A stretch of DNA of 64,000 nucleotides from Thalassotalea_A litorea (GCF_043642205.1 NZ_JBHZSG010000008.1:1-64000), one strand, 5' to 3'; shown: positions 18,597 to 27,554, counted from the stretch's first letter. The notes: generated from the sequence alone by a model not told the origin. Made by a program: numbers and translations.

Positions 18597-18962
18597 ACTT
18601 CCCCCTCGTTTGGAAGTCCTGTCATTGATAACACCACTTACGTTAGCAGTATGACAGTTCTTGAGACTATTTATTCCGGTACCGATTATTCAGCACGCTT
18701 TCCATTGTTACAATGCCGATTGAGGCACTTATGAAGCAATATGGGATAATTGATCAAATCGCTAACGCACCATCTTAAGATATTAAATAATGTTAGAGAA
18801 TGCCAATCCGATCCGATGAAGCCTCACTTCAGTAGGATAAATGACACAAGCGCTTACAAATTTACGCTTGCGCGGATCTAGTCTTGAATATCCGACATAT
18901 TTTATGGTTGTTTTATGAGCATTGCAAACCGGTAGCCTGATGATCGGATATGCCTGTTATTT

Positions 18963-18979
18963 TGTAGGAAATTTTTACA
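18963..18979. promoter_or_regulatory. candidate upstream activator site (first PEP-CTERM gene)
   Basis: TGTAGGAAATTTTTACA, a 17-bp imperfect palindrome that matches the corresponding site at 19979-19995 at 13 of 17 positions. It lies 87 bp before the GG of the sigma-54 promoter, a usual distance for a bacterial enhancer-binding protein. Confidence 0.5.
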
Positions 18980-19064
18980 TCCGAATTGTAGGTGCGGTTA
19001 TTATGGTTCTGGTTTAATTCCTATCTACCTGTTTTTTCGTAGTAAATCCGAAATTTTTCGTAAA

Positions 19065-19080
19065 TGGCGTGATCATTGCA
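19065..19080 (+). promoter_or_regulatory. sigma-54 (RpoN) promoter, first PEP-CTERM gene
   Basis: TGGCGTGATCATTGCA: -24 GG at 19066-19067 and -12 GC at 19078-19079 with the required 10 bp between. It agrees with consensus TGGCAC-N5-TTGCA. Transcription would start near 19091, giving a leader of about 33 nt. Confidence 0.8.
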
Positions 19081-19123
19081 GTGTTCAGTCTGCACTTCAT
19101 TTGTCATGCGGAGGTTCTATTAA

Positions 19124-19750
19124 ATGAAAATGCTAAAAGTAATAACCGTTCCTTTCTTAGCAGCACTTTTAAGTTTCAGTGGATTAGCTAATGCGGAATT
19201 AATCAAAGTCCTCGATTTTGAGGAATTAACCGATGCCCTGGGCGAGGGTAACTGGGATAGTCCATTAGAAGTTGAAACTTCAGTTGAAGGTTTAACCGTG
19301 GTTCTAGAGGTTGCTTCTGGATATCTTTATCTGGATAAAGGCGCAGGGCTGGGTAATTGCCAATCTGATAGTGGTTGTGCCAAGAACCCAGACGATAACT
19401 TTAATGTTGGTGAAATGTTCACGTTTACCTTTATGGCAGATGGTGCGGTGTTTACGCCAGAAGGAGCAACATTGCAAGCCGTAGCTCATGATTACGAGGG
19501 CTTTTTTGCCGGCAGTCTGGCGGATATGAGTGATGGTGGCGAATGGGCATTGGATGATAGCACTATCTATACTTATTCTGAGGGTGAGTCGTTTTCAATG
19601 ACAGTGACCAATGGTGAGTTTTACATTGCGGCACTTTGGATTGACGATGGTGCATTACCCCCTCAAGGGATCCCTGAGCCTGCGAATTTAGCACTTATGG
19701 CTCTTGGTATCTTCGGCCTTGTGGCGTCTCGTCGCAAGTTCGCTAAGTAA
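19124..19750 (+). CDS. PEP-CTERM sorting-domain protein (paralogue 1)
   Basis: 208 residues. Signal peptide with cleavage near ANA-E (about 24), then a beta-rich extracellular domain with a CxxxxGC pair (NCQSDSGC) and the segment NVGEMFTFTF, ending in the exosortase signal: PEP at 184-186, a hydrophobic helix (LALMALGIFGLVA) and the basic tail SRRKFAK. Exosortase is expected to process such proteins, which are often linked to extracellular polysaccharide, but no exosortase gene lies in this window. The following gene is a clear paralogue (same length, motifs and PPQGIPEP context). Expressed from a sigma-54 promoter. Confidence 0.9.
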   Translation: MKMLKVITVPFLAALLSFSGLANAELIKVLDFEELTDALGEGNWDSPLEVETSVEGLTVVLEVASGYLYLDKGAGLGNCQSDSGCAKNPDDNFNVGEMFTFTFMADGAVFTPEGATLQAVAHDYEGFFAGSLADMSDGGEWALDDSTIYTYSEGESFSMTVTNGEFYIAALWIDDGALPPQGIPEPANLALMALGIFGLVASRRKFAK

Positions 19751-19800
19751 CACCGAATAAACCTGGTTAGCGTTATTATTTGATACGCTATCCAACGTTT

Positions 19801-19831
19801 TGAAAACCGGCTTAAATGCCGGTTTTTTTTG
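19801..19831 (+). terminator. terminator after PEP-CTERM paralogue 1
   Basis: ACCGGC-TTAAAT-GCCGGT hairpin followed by eight T residues. It means the second paralogue needs its own promoter, which it has. Confidence 0.9.
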
Positions 19832-19978
19832 GTGATTTTTATCAGATAGAAACGGCTTTGATGTTACGTGGGTTTAAGACATGCATAAACGGATTTCTAT
19901 GCCCAACCACTACTCAACAGTAAGCTTAAAATATTAAGAAAAATTGCAACGCAGAATAAGCTTATAGCGCTCTATGAC

Positions 19979-19995
19979 TGTCGTAATATTTTACA
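19979..19995. promoter_or_regulatory. candidate upstream activator site (second PEP-CTERM gene)
   Basis: TGTCGTAATATTTTACA, 85 bp before the GG of the sigma-54 promoter, nearly the same position as the similar site of the first gene. The shared pattern is TGTmGkAAwwTTTTACA. Confidence 0.5.
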
Positions 19996-20078
19996 ACGGG
20001 AATGTTTTTTTTAGAGCTGAGGATAAGCTTTGTAACTATCTATATGAAACAAATAGAAAAAATAAACAATTCCCGTAT

Positions 20079-20094
20079 TGGCCTGTAAATTGCT
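20079..20094 (+). promoter_or_regulatory. sigma-54 (RpoN) promoter, second PEP-CTERM gene
   Basis: TGGCCTGTAAATTGCT: GG at 20080-20081, GC at 20092-20093, 10 bp between. The GC lies exactly 45 bp before the ATG, the same as in the first paralogue. Confidence 0.85.
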
Positions 20095-20137
20095 GCATTG
20101 ACATTGGATTTCGTTCGACGTTTGGAGGTAAATTTAA

Positions 20138-20788
20138 ATGAAAATCCTAACTGTGTTAAAAGCCACTGCATTAGCGGCAATATTATCAATTAGCGGTACA
20201 GCCAATGCTGAACTTGTTAAGCTAATCGATTTTACCGATATTGCGAATGAACTTGGGGATACTGTTATTCCTGACAACCCTGCCACGTTTGACTTAGGTG
20301 ATTTTGCGCCAGGTCTTACCGTAACTATTACCGCAACGCCTGAAGAAAACTATCACTACCTGGACGAAGGTGCTGGTCTTGGTATTTGTGATTCCTTAGA
20401 TGGATGTGTCGCAGACCCAAGTGATAACGCCAACGTTGGTGAAGGTTTCATCTTCGAATTTGCATTAGACGGTGTGGCTTTCTTTGCTGAAGATTTCTCG
20501 ATTCTGGTTGTTGGCCATGATTATGAAGGCGGCATTATGGAAGGCACTGTGGTATCAACAAGCGATGGTGGTGAGTTTATGCCAACCAATGACGCGCCTG
20601 TTTATACCTGGACAGAATCAAGCGATTCGTTCTCTTTGGTGGTTACCGCGGGTGAGATTTACCTATCTTCTATCTGGTTTGATGATGGTAGCTTACCGCC
20701 ACAGGGCATTCCTGAGCCGACCAATATTTTATTAATGTCGTTGGCATTGATAGGGTTAGTCGCATCGCGTAAAAAGTTGTCTAAGTAG
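20138..20788 (+). CDS. PEP-CTERM sorting-domain protein (paralogue 2)
   Basis: 216 residues, paralogous to the preceding gene. Signal peptide cleaved near ANA-E; shared features include YLDEGAGLG, an NVGEGFIFEF segment, a WFDDGSLPPQGIPEP run and a C-terminal signal with PEP at 192-194, helix (ILLMSLALIGLVA) and basic tail SRKKLSK. The two proteins differ mainly in an internal insertion after the first 30 mature residues. Strong GGAGGT ribosome-binding site. Probably exported and anchored or released by exosortase; function unknown. A tandem duplication with retention of the promoter architecture explains the pair. Confidence 0.9.
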   Translation: MKILTVLKATALAAILSISGTANAELVKLIDFTDIANELGDTVIPDNPATFDLGDFAPGLTVTITATPEENYHYLDEGAGLGICDSLDGCVADPSDNANVGEGFIFEFALDGVAFFAEDFSILVVGHDYEGGIMEGTVVSTSDGGEFMPTNDAPVYTWTESSDSFSLVVTAGEIYLSSIWFDDGSLPPQGIPEPTNILLMSLALIGLVASRKKLSK

Positions 20789-20901
20789 TCGTTAAAAGGA
20801 ATACCATTTTGGGCCGTTGTCGAAGACCTTCGACGAAGATATTCCTCAAAAGAGAAAGAAAGCACCTTGTTGGATTGGTATTGTTTTTAACTATTCATAA
20901 T

Positions 20902-20931
20902 AAAAAGCGAAGTCATTGACTTCGCTTTTTT
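20902..20931. terminator. bidirectional terminator between PEP-CTERM 2 and sapF
   Basis: AAAAAGCGAAGTC...GACTTCGCTTTTT: long perfect stem with T-runs on both sides, placed between convergent genes. Confidence 0.9.
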
Positions 20932-20994
20932 AATTCGGGTATATCAATATGTTGAATTTATCTGTTCTATTTTTCGATATGAGCGATGAATGAG

Positions 20995-21774
20995 TTAGAT
21001 TACCGGACGTTGTCTTTGGCTCATAATCAGTTTCTTGGTGTATTTGTCCTTGGGTGCCTTGAGTACCTGGTCGGTACTACCCGTTTCAACCACTTCACCG
21101 TCCCGAAGCACAATTAATTGATCGCTGAAATGCTCAACGATATCCAGATCGTGTGAAATCAACAAATAGGCCAGTCCCATTTTTTCCTGTAAATCCAACA
21201 ACAGGTTAATCATTTGCGCTCGTAAAGACAGATCCAGAGCGGCTAGCGCTTCGTCTAAGATAACCAGTTGTGGCTTTAAAATGATGGCTCTTGCCAGAGA
21301 AATACGTTGCTTTTGGCCGCCAGAAAACATGTGTGGATAAAAATGCATATGATCGGCCAGCATTCCGACATCTTGCAGGGTTTTGCGAACCATTAACGTA
21401 CGCTCACTTGCATCAAGCCGGGTATTAAGCAGCAACGGCTCTTCTAATTGCTGTTTAATCGTTAAACTCGGGTTTAAGGTATTTCCCGCATCCTGAAAAA
21501 TCATCCGCACGTGCTGGCATCGTTGTTTGAAGTTACCTGTTTGCAGATGTTGTCCATTTAATGTGATTTCACCGGTTGTAGGGCGCGCCGCGCCAACCAG
21601 AAGTTTGGCAAGCACCGACTTTCCTGAACCAATACCGCCGACGACGGCCAGTGTTTGTTTTGCCTCGAGTTTAAAGGAGAGCGGTTTTAATACCGTTTTA
21701 TACTCTTTTTTCCACCAATGATTAGTGACTTTATAGCGTTTGCTAAGATCTTTGACTTCAATCAAACTGGCCAT
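20995..21774 (-). CDS. sapF: Sap peptide ABC transporter ATP-binding protein SapF
   Basis: 259-residue ABC ATPase of the dipeptide/oligopeptide class. Walker A GGIGSGKS at 46-53, signature SGGQ at 151-154, Walker B VILDEA at 171-176 and the H-loop in LISHD are intact. Last gene of sapABCDF. In enterobacteria this importer is linked to resistance to antimicrobial peptides and to potassium uptake. Overlaps sapD by 1 bp. Confidence 0.92.
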   Translation of the reverse strand: MASLIEVKDLSKRYKVTNHWWKKEYKTVLKPLSFKLEAKQTLAVVGGIGSGKSVLAKLLVGAARPTTGEITLNGQHLQTGNFKQRCQHVRMIFQDAGNTLNPSLTIKQQLEEPLLLNTRLDASERTLMVRKTLQDVGMLADHMHFYPHMFSGGQKQRISLARAIILKPQLVILDEALAALDLSLRAQMINLLLDLQEKMGLAYLLISHDLDIVEHFSDQLIVLRDGEVVETGSTDQVLKAPKDKYTKKLIMSQRQRPVI

Positions 21775-22763
21775 TAGTAGTCATCCTTATGAGAAAAATG
21801 GCAGCTTACCTGATGTCCATGATAGGAGCGAATATGAGGGGCAGTAACACATTTTTTACGGGCATTCGGGCATCTCGGACCAAGCCGACAACCAATGGGC
21901 AGATGTTGCAATACTGGAATTGAACCGGGTAATGTCTCAAGGTGTGCCTTTTTCTGCCATTGTTTTTGGGGTTTAGGCGTGCTTGCTATCAGCGCTTTAG
22001 TATAAGGATGGAAGGGGGTTTTAAAAATTTGCGCGGTAGTTCCTGCTTCCACAAATTGTCCTGAGTACATCACCGTCAGGTTTTCGGTCCAATGACTGAT
22101 TTTGTCCAATTCGTGGCTGATCAAAAGCACCGACATGTTTTTTAACTGGTTTAAACTGGCAAGCAGACGAAAAATCTGGGCCTGATTTGCCGGTTCCATG
22201 GACGCTGTGGGTTCATCGGCAATTAACAATTTCGGACGTCTTGCCAATGCCATCGCGATCATCACCCGTTGACATAATGTGGTTGTTAACTGGTGCGGGT
22301 ATGAATTAGCGATTAACGTATGTTTTTTAATGCCCACCTTATGCAGTAATTTGATCGCGGCTTCACGGCGTTGTTGTGCTTTTTGCCAGAAATAGCCAGA
22401 CAATTGTTCGCTGTCGATTGCTTCTTCAATTTGTTCGCCAATGGTATTGGTCGGATCAAGACAGCTCATCGGCTCCTGAAATATAATGGCTACGTCACGG
22501 GTAATGATTTTTTTTCGCTCTTCTTCGGTTAAACGCAGTAAATCGATCCCTTGCCAGTGAAATCGATCCGCTTCAACTTTCCATTTTTCATCAAGCACCC
22601 CCATAATGGCCTTTGCTAACAAAGACTTGCCGCTGCCTGATTCACCAACCAGGCCTCTAAATTCCCCCTCCCGGATGGATAGGCTCACTCGGTCAACCGC
22701 CAGAATAGGTTCGGCCGTTGATTGCAGTGTGATGCTGAGATTTTTTATGTCGAGAAGATTCAT
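21774..22763 (-). CDS. sapD: Sap peptide ABC transporter ATP-binding protein SapD
   Basis: 329-residue ABC ATPase. Walker A GESGSGKS at 40-47; Walker B LLIADEPT. The signature region reads LTTTLCQRVMIA rather than LSGGQQQR; the same degeneration exists in enterobacterial SapD as I recall it, so it is a family trait. The C-terminal 60 residues carry the cysteine-rich oligopeptide-transporter extension (CRLGPRCP, KKCVTAP, SCHF) typical of OppD/DppD-type subunits. Start overlaps the sapC stop by 1 bp. Confidence 0.92.
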   Translation of the reverse strand: MNLLDIKNLSITLQSTAEPILAVDRVSLSIREGEFRGLVGESGSGKSLLAKAIMGVLDEKWKVEADRFHWQGIDLLRLTEEERKKIITRDVAIIFQEPMSCLDPTNTIGEQIEEAIDSEQLSGYFWQKAQQRREAAIKLLHKVGIKKHTLIANSYPHQLTTTLCQRVMIAMALARRPKLLIADEPTASMEPANQAQIFRLLASLNQLKNMSVLLISHELDKISHWTENLTVMYSGQFVEAGTTAQIFKTPFHPYTKALIASTPKPQKQWQKKAHLETLPGSIPVLQHLPIGCRLGPRCPNARKKCVTAPHIRSYHGHQVSCHFSHKDDY

Positions 22764-23656
22764 TAGTTCTCTTTTTGCAATTTAAGCGAGTGGCGAAATC
22801 CTTCGCCAACCAGGTTGGTTACAATAACGGCGATTAATATCGCCAGTCCGGGCAGATACGTTGTCCAGGGGGCGATATAAAATAAATCGAGACTATTGGC
22901 CAGCATCGATCCCCATTCAGGCAATGCCACTGGTGCACCAAGTCCTAAAAAGCCCAATGCTGCGATATCCAGTATCGCCGCCGATTGAGCCAGTGTCGCC
23001 TGGATGATGATTTTGTCAATAATATTTGGATAAATCGATGTCACTAATACTCGCAATTCTGATGCGCCATCGAGAATTGGGATCAACACATAGCCTTTTT
23101 TCTGCTCTTCTTTTATCGCATTGCGGGTAATATGAATAAATTGTGGGATAAGTACTAAGCCTATGGCCCAAAGCACATTGGTTAACCCTGGCCCCAAAAT
23201 CGCGACAATAATGATCGCCAGCAACAAAGATGGCATGGACAAAACTACATCGAGAAAGTGTGTTAATAAACTTGCTTTTAGCCCTCGGGTCAGCGCTGAA
23301 ATCGAACCAATTACGACACCAATCACTAATGCCAGGATAACCACGATGATGCTTAATCCAAACGTTAGTGATGTACCTTGAATCAATCGCGATAACATAT
23401 CTCGGCCTAAATCATCGGTACCAAGCAGGTAACTGATATCACCGTCTACGTGCCACGCGGGAGGCATCAGTAGCACTTCGAGGTTATTTTCCATGGCCGA
23501 GTGTGGGGATAAAAAGGACCCAAAAATGGCTAACAATACCAACAGTGAATAAAATCCCAGTGCCCAAATGGCCACGGGTGTGGTCTTAAAGGTCAGCCAC
23601 AGTTGTTTGATTGGCGAAGGAAACTCTTCTTCGATATAAATTTTATCACGTGCCAT
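22763..23656 (-). CDS. sapC: Sap ABC transporter permease SapC
   Basis: Inner-membrane permease of about 297 residues with six helices and the EAA-like loop (LDGASELRVLVTSIYPNI). I place the start at the ATG for MARDKIYIEEE, because this keeps only an 11-bp overlap with sapB and fits SapC N-termini; a longer in-frame start at 23707 would overlap sapB by 62 bp. The N-terminal OppC domain (TFKTTPVAIWALGF) is present. Confidence 0.9.
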   Translation of the reverse strand: MARDKIYIEEEFPSPIKQLWLTFKTTPVAIWALGFYSLLVLLAIFGSFLSPHSAMENNLEVLLMPPAWHVDGDISYLLGTDDLGRDMLSRLIQGTSLTFGLSIIVVILALVIGVVIGSISALTRGLKASLLTHFLDVVLSMPSLLLAIIIVAILGPGLTNVLWAIGLVLIPQFIHITRNAIKEEQKKGYVLIPILDGASELRVLVTSIYPNIIDKIIIQATLAQSAAILDIAALGFLGLGAPVALPEWGSMLANSLDLFYIAPWTTYLPGLAILIAVIVTNLVGEGFRHSLKLQKEN

Positions 23657-24674
23657 GACGAGCATACCTTTCAACAGGGTTAAGGGCGGCGTAAATAAAG
23701 TCAGCAAGAATATTGATTAGGAAGGTAAAACTGGCCAACGCGATCAGGCCTCCCTGAATCGCCGTATAGTCACGCTGAAATATACTATCAATTAACCAGC
23801 TGCCAGCACCTTGCCAATCGAAAATCACCTCGGCAATCATGGCTAATGTCATCAGGTTCGCAAATTGTAATCCCATATCGCGAATGATGCGCACCAAGGC
23901 ATTACGGATGCCATGATAATAAATAATTTTAGTATTCGATAAACCCTTTGCTCTGGCCGCTTTAATGTAGTTGGATTCAAGCACTTCGAGCATGGAAGTG
24001 CGGGCCAGACGAATAAAAATAGTCATGGGGGCTACCGCCACCGCAATTGCCGGTAATACCAAGTGCTTCAACGCGTCCTGAAACGCCTGCCAGCGATAGG
24101 GAGAGTCACTGATTAAAATATCAATTAATTTAAAGCCCGTAACCTGTTCAATTTCGAACAGTAAGTTCAGTTGGCCCGAGGAAGGAAACCACGGCAGAGT
24201 AATTGAAAATAACAGGATCAGAATTAATGCCAGCCAAAAAACCGGTAATGAATATCCAACCATGGCGATCACCAGGATGGTTTTATCCGCTGTTTTGTTA
24301 TGAAAAATGGCGGCGATAAAACCTAAGGGTATGCCAAACAGCATTGCCAGTATTAAAGCAGCAAGGCTTAACTCTATAGTGGCTGGTAAGTAGGTGACCA
24401 GTTCTTCGCTGATAGGTTTTTGCGTGGACATGGACACACCCAGATTTCCGCTGAACAATTCCCTCAAATACGCGACGTACTGGAAAAACAGAGACTGATC
24501 CATGCGATAGATGTCTTGATAATTGGCAAGTTGAGACTCACTGGCATTAACCAGACCTGTCATGTTTACGATTGCAGAACCCGGAAAAAAGTAATTCAGG
24601 CTAAATGCAACCAGGGTTAACATTAACAAGGTAAAAAACAACAGATTCAGGCGGCGCAATGCAAAATTTAGCAT
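23646..24674 (-). CDS. sapB: Sap ABC transporter permease SapB
   Basis: 342-residue inner-membrane permease of the DppB/OppB type. N-terminal helix with LLMLTLVAFSLNYFFPGSAI, then the periplasmic domain, then helices with the EAA loop (KAARAKGLSNTKIIYYHGIRNAL, family signature of coupling helix). It is coded 2 bp after sapA. Slightly longer than E. coli SapB (321). Confidence 0.92.
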   Translation of the reverse strand: MLNFALRRLNLLFFTLLMLTLVAFSLNYFFPGSAIVNMTGLVNASESQLANYQDIYRMDQSLFFQYVAYLRELFSGNLGVSMSTQKPISEELVTYLPATIELSLAALILAMLFGIPLGFIAAIFHNKTADKTILVIAMVGYSLPVFWLALILILLFSITLPWFPSSGQLNLLFEIEQVTGFKLIDILISDSPYRWQAFQDALKHLVLPAIAVAVAPMTIFIRLARTSMLEVLESNYIKAARAKGLSNTKIIYYHGIRNALVRIIRDMGLQFANLMTLAMIAEVIFDWQGAGSWLIDSIFQRDYTAIQGGLIALASFTFLINILADFIYAALNPVERYARHGT

Positions 24675-24676
24675 AA

Positions 24677-26326
24677 TTAATTTTCGCCTCCTGTTTGCTT
24701 ACGGGTGTCGGCGAAGCTAATGCCACCAAAAGGCGTTAAAATATTGCCTTGTACGGTGTCGATTTTTGCCTGTGCTCTTTTCGCATGAGCGATTGGCAGC
24801 AAAGGCAACTCCTCGGTTAACAACGCCTGAGCCTGTAGGTAATATTCCCGGCGCTTATTAGTGTCACGGGTCAATAACGCTTTGGCCAGTAACTCGTCAA
24901 AAGCCTGATTGCACCAAAAACTGCGATTACTGCCAGAGCGTGCACTAGAGCAACTCAATAGTGGAGAAAAGAAGTTATCGGGGTCGGGGTGATCTGCGGC
25001 CCAGCCAATCAGTACCGACTGGTGTTCCGAATTGGCAAGCTTGCGCAAGAATGTACTCCATTCATAGGTGATGATATTGACATTTATACCAACTTTGGAA
25101 AGATCTGAGCGGATCAGCTTCGCCATTTTCATCGCATTAGGGTTGTAGGCCCGTTGTACCGGCATTGCCCACAAATCAAGCGTAAACCCCTGGCTTAGAC
25201 CTGCATTCTCTAGCAATATTTTGGCCTGCTCCGGCGCATAGGGGAGGAGTTCACTGGGTTTTTCATAGGCCCAGGAAGCACTTGGTAACAGCGAGTGGGC
25301 GATTTCAGCCTGATCGAAGTAGACGGCACTAATAATCGCCTGTTTGTTTATTGCCAGGGAAACGGCTTTTCTGACGACAGGGTTATCAAACGGAGGTTTA
25401 GACGTGTTAAATGCCATAAACGCCACGTTAAACGAGGTGACTTCTTCGACGCGCAGATTTTCGCGGCTACGAATTTCCTGAGGCGCTATGGGATAAGAAA
25501 TAACATCACATTCATTGGTCAACAACTTGGTTAATCGACCGGTATTATTTGGGGTAATGTTAAAAATCAGCTTTTCAATGGCCACATCATGGGCCCAGTA
25601 ATTTTCATTGCGCTGGAATCGGATAAAAGCGTTACTGCGATATCTATTGAACTTAAATGGACCGGTGCCGATGGGTAACGAATCGAGCATGGGGAGTAAG
25701 CTGCGGTCGTCTTTGGACAATAGCTGGTCGGCATACTCTTTTGAAAGAATGACGGCAAATGGTGCGCCTACATTCGATAGGAATGAGGCATCGGGTTGGG
25801 TTAGTTTAAAGCGAACCGTGTATTCGTCGATCTTTTCGATATCGGCAACCAGTTTCGCAAAGTTAATGCTTTGAAAAAATGGAAAGTTGCCCCTGACCGA
25901 ACGATAAAACGGGTTGCTCTGATCGAGGATCCGTTGAAAACTAAAGATAACGTCATCGGCATTCAGGTTTCTTGTCGGGGTGAAATATCGGGTCTGATGA
26001 AACTGCACGTCCTTGCGTAAATAAAAAGTGATCATGGTACCGTCATTGGTGACATGCCAGGATCTTGCCAAAGATGGCTGAAGTTGATAGTTATCGCGAT
26101 TAAAATCAATTAAGCGATTATATAATTGCCGTGTCGTGGCATCGATGGTTGTGCCCGAGGTAACCAACTGCGGATTAAACGAGGTTGGCGACCCCTCTGA
26201 ACAGTACACCAGACCATCGGCAAAGATCGAGTCTTCGGTATCAGCCGGCTCGCAGCCACTGAGCAAGATCAACATGAAGGTGATCATGCTGTGCCATATG
26301 ACTCTCATTGCTTTATGACTATTCAC
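24677..26326 (-). CDS. sapA: Sap transporter periplasmic peptide-binding protein SapA (lipoprotein)
   Basis: 549-residue solute-binding protein of family 5 (DppA/OppA/SapA). N-terminal signal with lipobox LLSGC (Cys25), so membrane-anchored, then the typical start of the domain (SPTSFNPQLVTSGTTIDATTRQLYNRL in part), RSWHVTNDGTMITFYLRKDV and the peptide-binding motif VRKAVSLAINKQ. The first 8 bp overlap the end of pspF, which implies one transcript pspF-sapABCDF. Confidence 0.9.
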   Translation of the reverse strand: MNSHKAMRVIWHSMITFMLILLSGCEPADTEDSIFADGLVYCSEGSPTSFNPQLVTSGTTIDATTRQLYNRLIDFNRDNYQLQPSLARSWHVTNDGTMITFYLRKDVQFHQTRYFTPTRNLNADDVIFSFQRILDQSNPFYRSVRGNFPFFQSINFAKLVADIEKIDEYTVRFKLTQPDASFLSNVGAPFAVILSKEYADQLLSKDDRSLLPMLDSLPIGTGPFKFNRYRSNAFIRFQRNENYWAHDVAIEKLIFNITPNNTGRLTKLLTNECDVISYPIAPQEIRSRENLRVEEVTSFNVAFMAFNTSKPPFDNPVVRKAVSLAINKQAIISAVYFDQAEIAHSLLPSASWAYEKPSELLPYAPEQAKILLENAGLSQGFTLDLWAMPVQRAYNPNAMKMAKLIRSDLSKVGINVNIITYEWSTFLRKLANSEHQSVLIGWAADHPDPDNFFSPLLSCSSARSGSNRSFWCNQAFDELLAKALLTRDTNKRREYYLQAQALLTEELPLLPIAHAKRAQAKIDTVQGNILTPFGGISFADTRKQTGGEN

Positions 26327-27413
26327 CGTCGCTACTGTCCAACAAATTGTATTTTTTCAGATAACCACGTAGTTGATGGTAGGTCAATTCCAACGCCTGA
26401 GCCGTTTTTTTCTGATTAAACTGATTGGCTGCCAAAGCATCTTTAATCAGGTTAATTTCAAAATCCTGAGACAGACTTTTTAATGAGACCGGATATTGGG
26501 TCGTTTCAACCTTTAATGCGTTAGTATTTGCTTCGTTAACCGCTTTTTCAGATTTACCGTGTTCCACCGTTGTTACGGTGTCGGTTACACTGACTTGCCG
26601 ATCCGCGGTTTTAATCCGAGTGGAGGGACGATAGGGAGACTCGAATGGATTGATAACCAGATCGTTTACCGGAATATGTGGGTTATTGTGACGATAGACA
26701 CTGCGCTCTACGACATTCTTTAATTCACGGATATTACCCGGCCAATCATAATCAAGTAATGCCCGTTTCACTTTCTCATTAAAACCGGAAAATAACTCAA
26801 ACTCTAATTCCCGAGCCATATTAATGGCGAAGTGCTCGGCGAGAATCAGGATATCTTCCTGGCGCTCTCGAAGCGGCGGTAGGGTAATGACGTCGAAGGC
26901 CAGGCGATCTAATAAATCAGCGCGAAATTCGCCTTTATCAGCTAGCGTTGGCAGATCTTCATTGGTTGCTGCGATAAGGCGAACGTCGGTTTTAATGGTT
27001 CTCGACCCACCGACACGCTCAAATTCACCATATTCGACCACACGCAGCAGCTTTTCCTGGATCAATCCCGAGGTGTTGGCCAATTCATCAAGAAACATGG
27101 TGCCACCATCGGCTTTTTCAAACCGTCCTTCATGGCGTTTACTCGCGCCGGTAAATGCACCACTTTCGTAACCAAATAACTCACTTTCTAACAGGTTTTC
27201 ATTGAGCGCCGCGCAATTAAGCTTGAGGTAGCTTTGATCCCACCGTTTTGACAGATAGTGTAAACGAGCTGCGACCAGCTCTTTACCTGTACCTCGCTCG
27301 CCAATCAACAGAACCGGCTTCGATAATGGTGCTACCTGAGATATATGCTCGAGTACTTCAAGGAAACTGTTGGATTGACCAATCAGGTTATCCTGTTGTT
27401 TAAAGCGACTCAT
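26319..27413 (-). CDS. pspF: PspF, sigma-54 activator of the phage-shock operon
   Basis: 364-residue AAA+ enhancer-binding protein without an N-terminal receiver domain, as expected for PspF (E. coli about 325). Walker A GERGTGKE 38-45, GAFTGA loop 85-90, Walker B MFLDE 106-110, and a C-terminal Fis-type helix-turn-helix (KKTAQALELTYHQLRGYLKK). A linker of about 50 residues rich in Thr/Val/Glu before the HTH accounts for the extra length. PspA normally binds and restrains it. It is divergent from pspA and overlaps sapA. Confidence 0.95.
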   Translation of the reverse strand: MSRFKQQDNLIGQSNSFLEVLEHISQVAPLSKPVLLIGERGTGKELVAARLHYLSKRWDQSYLKLNCAALNENLLESELFGYESGAFTGASKRHEGRFEKADGGTMFLDELANTSGLIQEKLLRVVEYGEFERVGGSRTIKTDVRLIAATNEDLPTLADKGEFRADLLDRLAFDVITLPPLRERQEDILILAEHFAINMARELEFELFSGFNEKVKRALLDYDWPGNIRELKNVVERSVYRHNNPHIPVNDLVINPFESPYRPSTRIKTADRQVSVTDTVTTVEHGKSEKAVNEANTNALKVETTQYPVSLKSLSQDFEINLIKDALAANQFNQKKTAQALELTYHQLRGYLKKYNLLDSSDGE

Positions 27414-27427
27414 AATCGTCCTAATTA

Positions 27428-27464
27428 TTAGTTTATTTCACTAACAAATAGTGTATTTTATTAA
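27428..27464. promoter_or_regulatory. two PspF upstream activator sites
   Basis: TTAGTTTATTTCACTAA (27428-27444, palindromic arms TTAGT/ACTAA) and ATAGTGTATTTTATTAA (27448-27464) closely resemble the E. coli UAS TTAGTGTAATTCGCTAA as I remember it. They lie 76-112 bp before the -24 element of pspA, between pspF and pspA; their overlap with the pspF promoter would allow autorepression. Confidence 0.7.
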
Positions 27465-27537
27465 TGTGCATCAGAGAAGTTTTTTTTGGTTTTTATTTAA
27501 TCTTATTAAAAACATGGGTTTGCGCTAATTTTCAAAG

Positions 27538-27554
27538 TTGGCATCAATAATGAA
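27538..27554 (+). promoter_or_regulatory. sigma-54 promoter of pspA (atypical -12)
   Basis: TTGGCATCAATAATGAA: -24 GG at 27540-27541, then after 10 bp GA at 27552-27553 in place of GC. The downstream TATTAAC is also found in the E. coli psp promoter as I recall it, whose -12 element is likewise non-GC (GT). Confidence 0.65.

Larger units (their letters stand above)
18597..19123. other. long leader/promoter region upstream of the first PEP-CTERM gene
   Basis: No ORF. Contains a sigma-54 promoter (19064-19080), a palindrome-like upstream site (18963-18979) and several scattered ATCCGA/TCGGAT words (near 18808, 18887, 18951, 18980, 19047). Confidence 0.6.
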
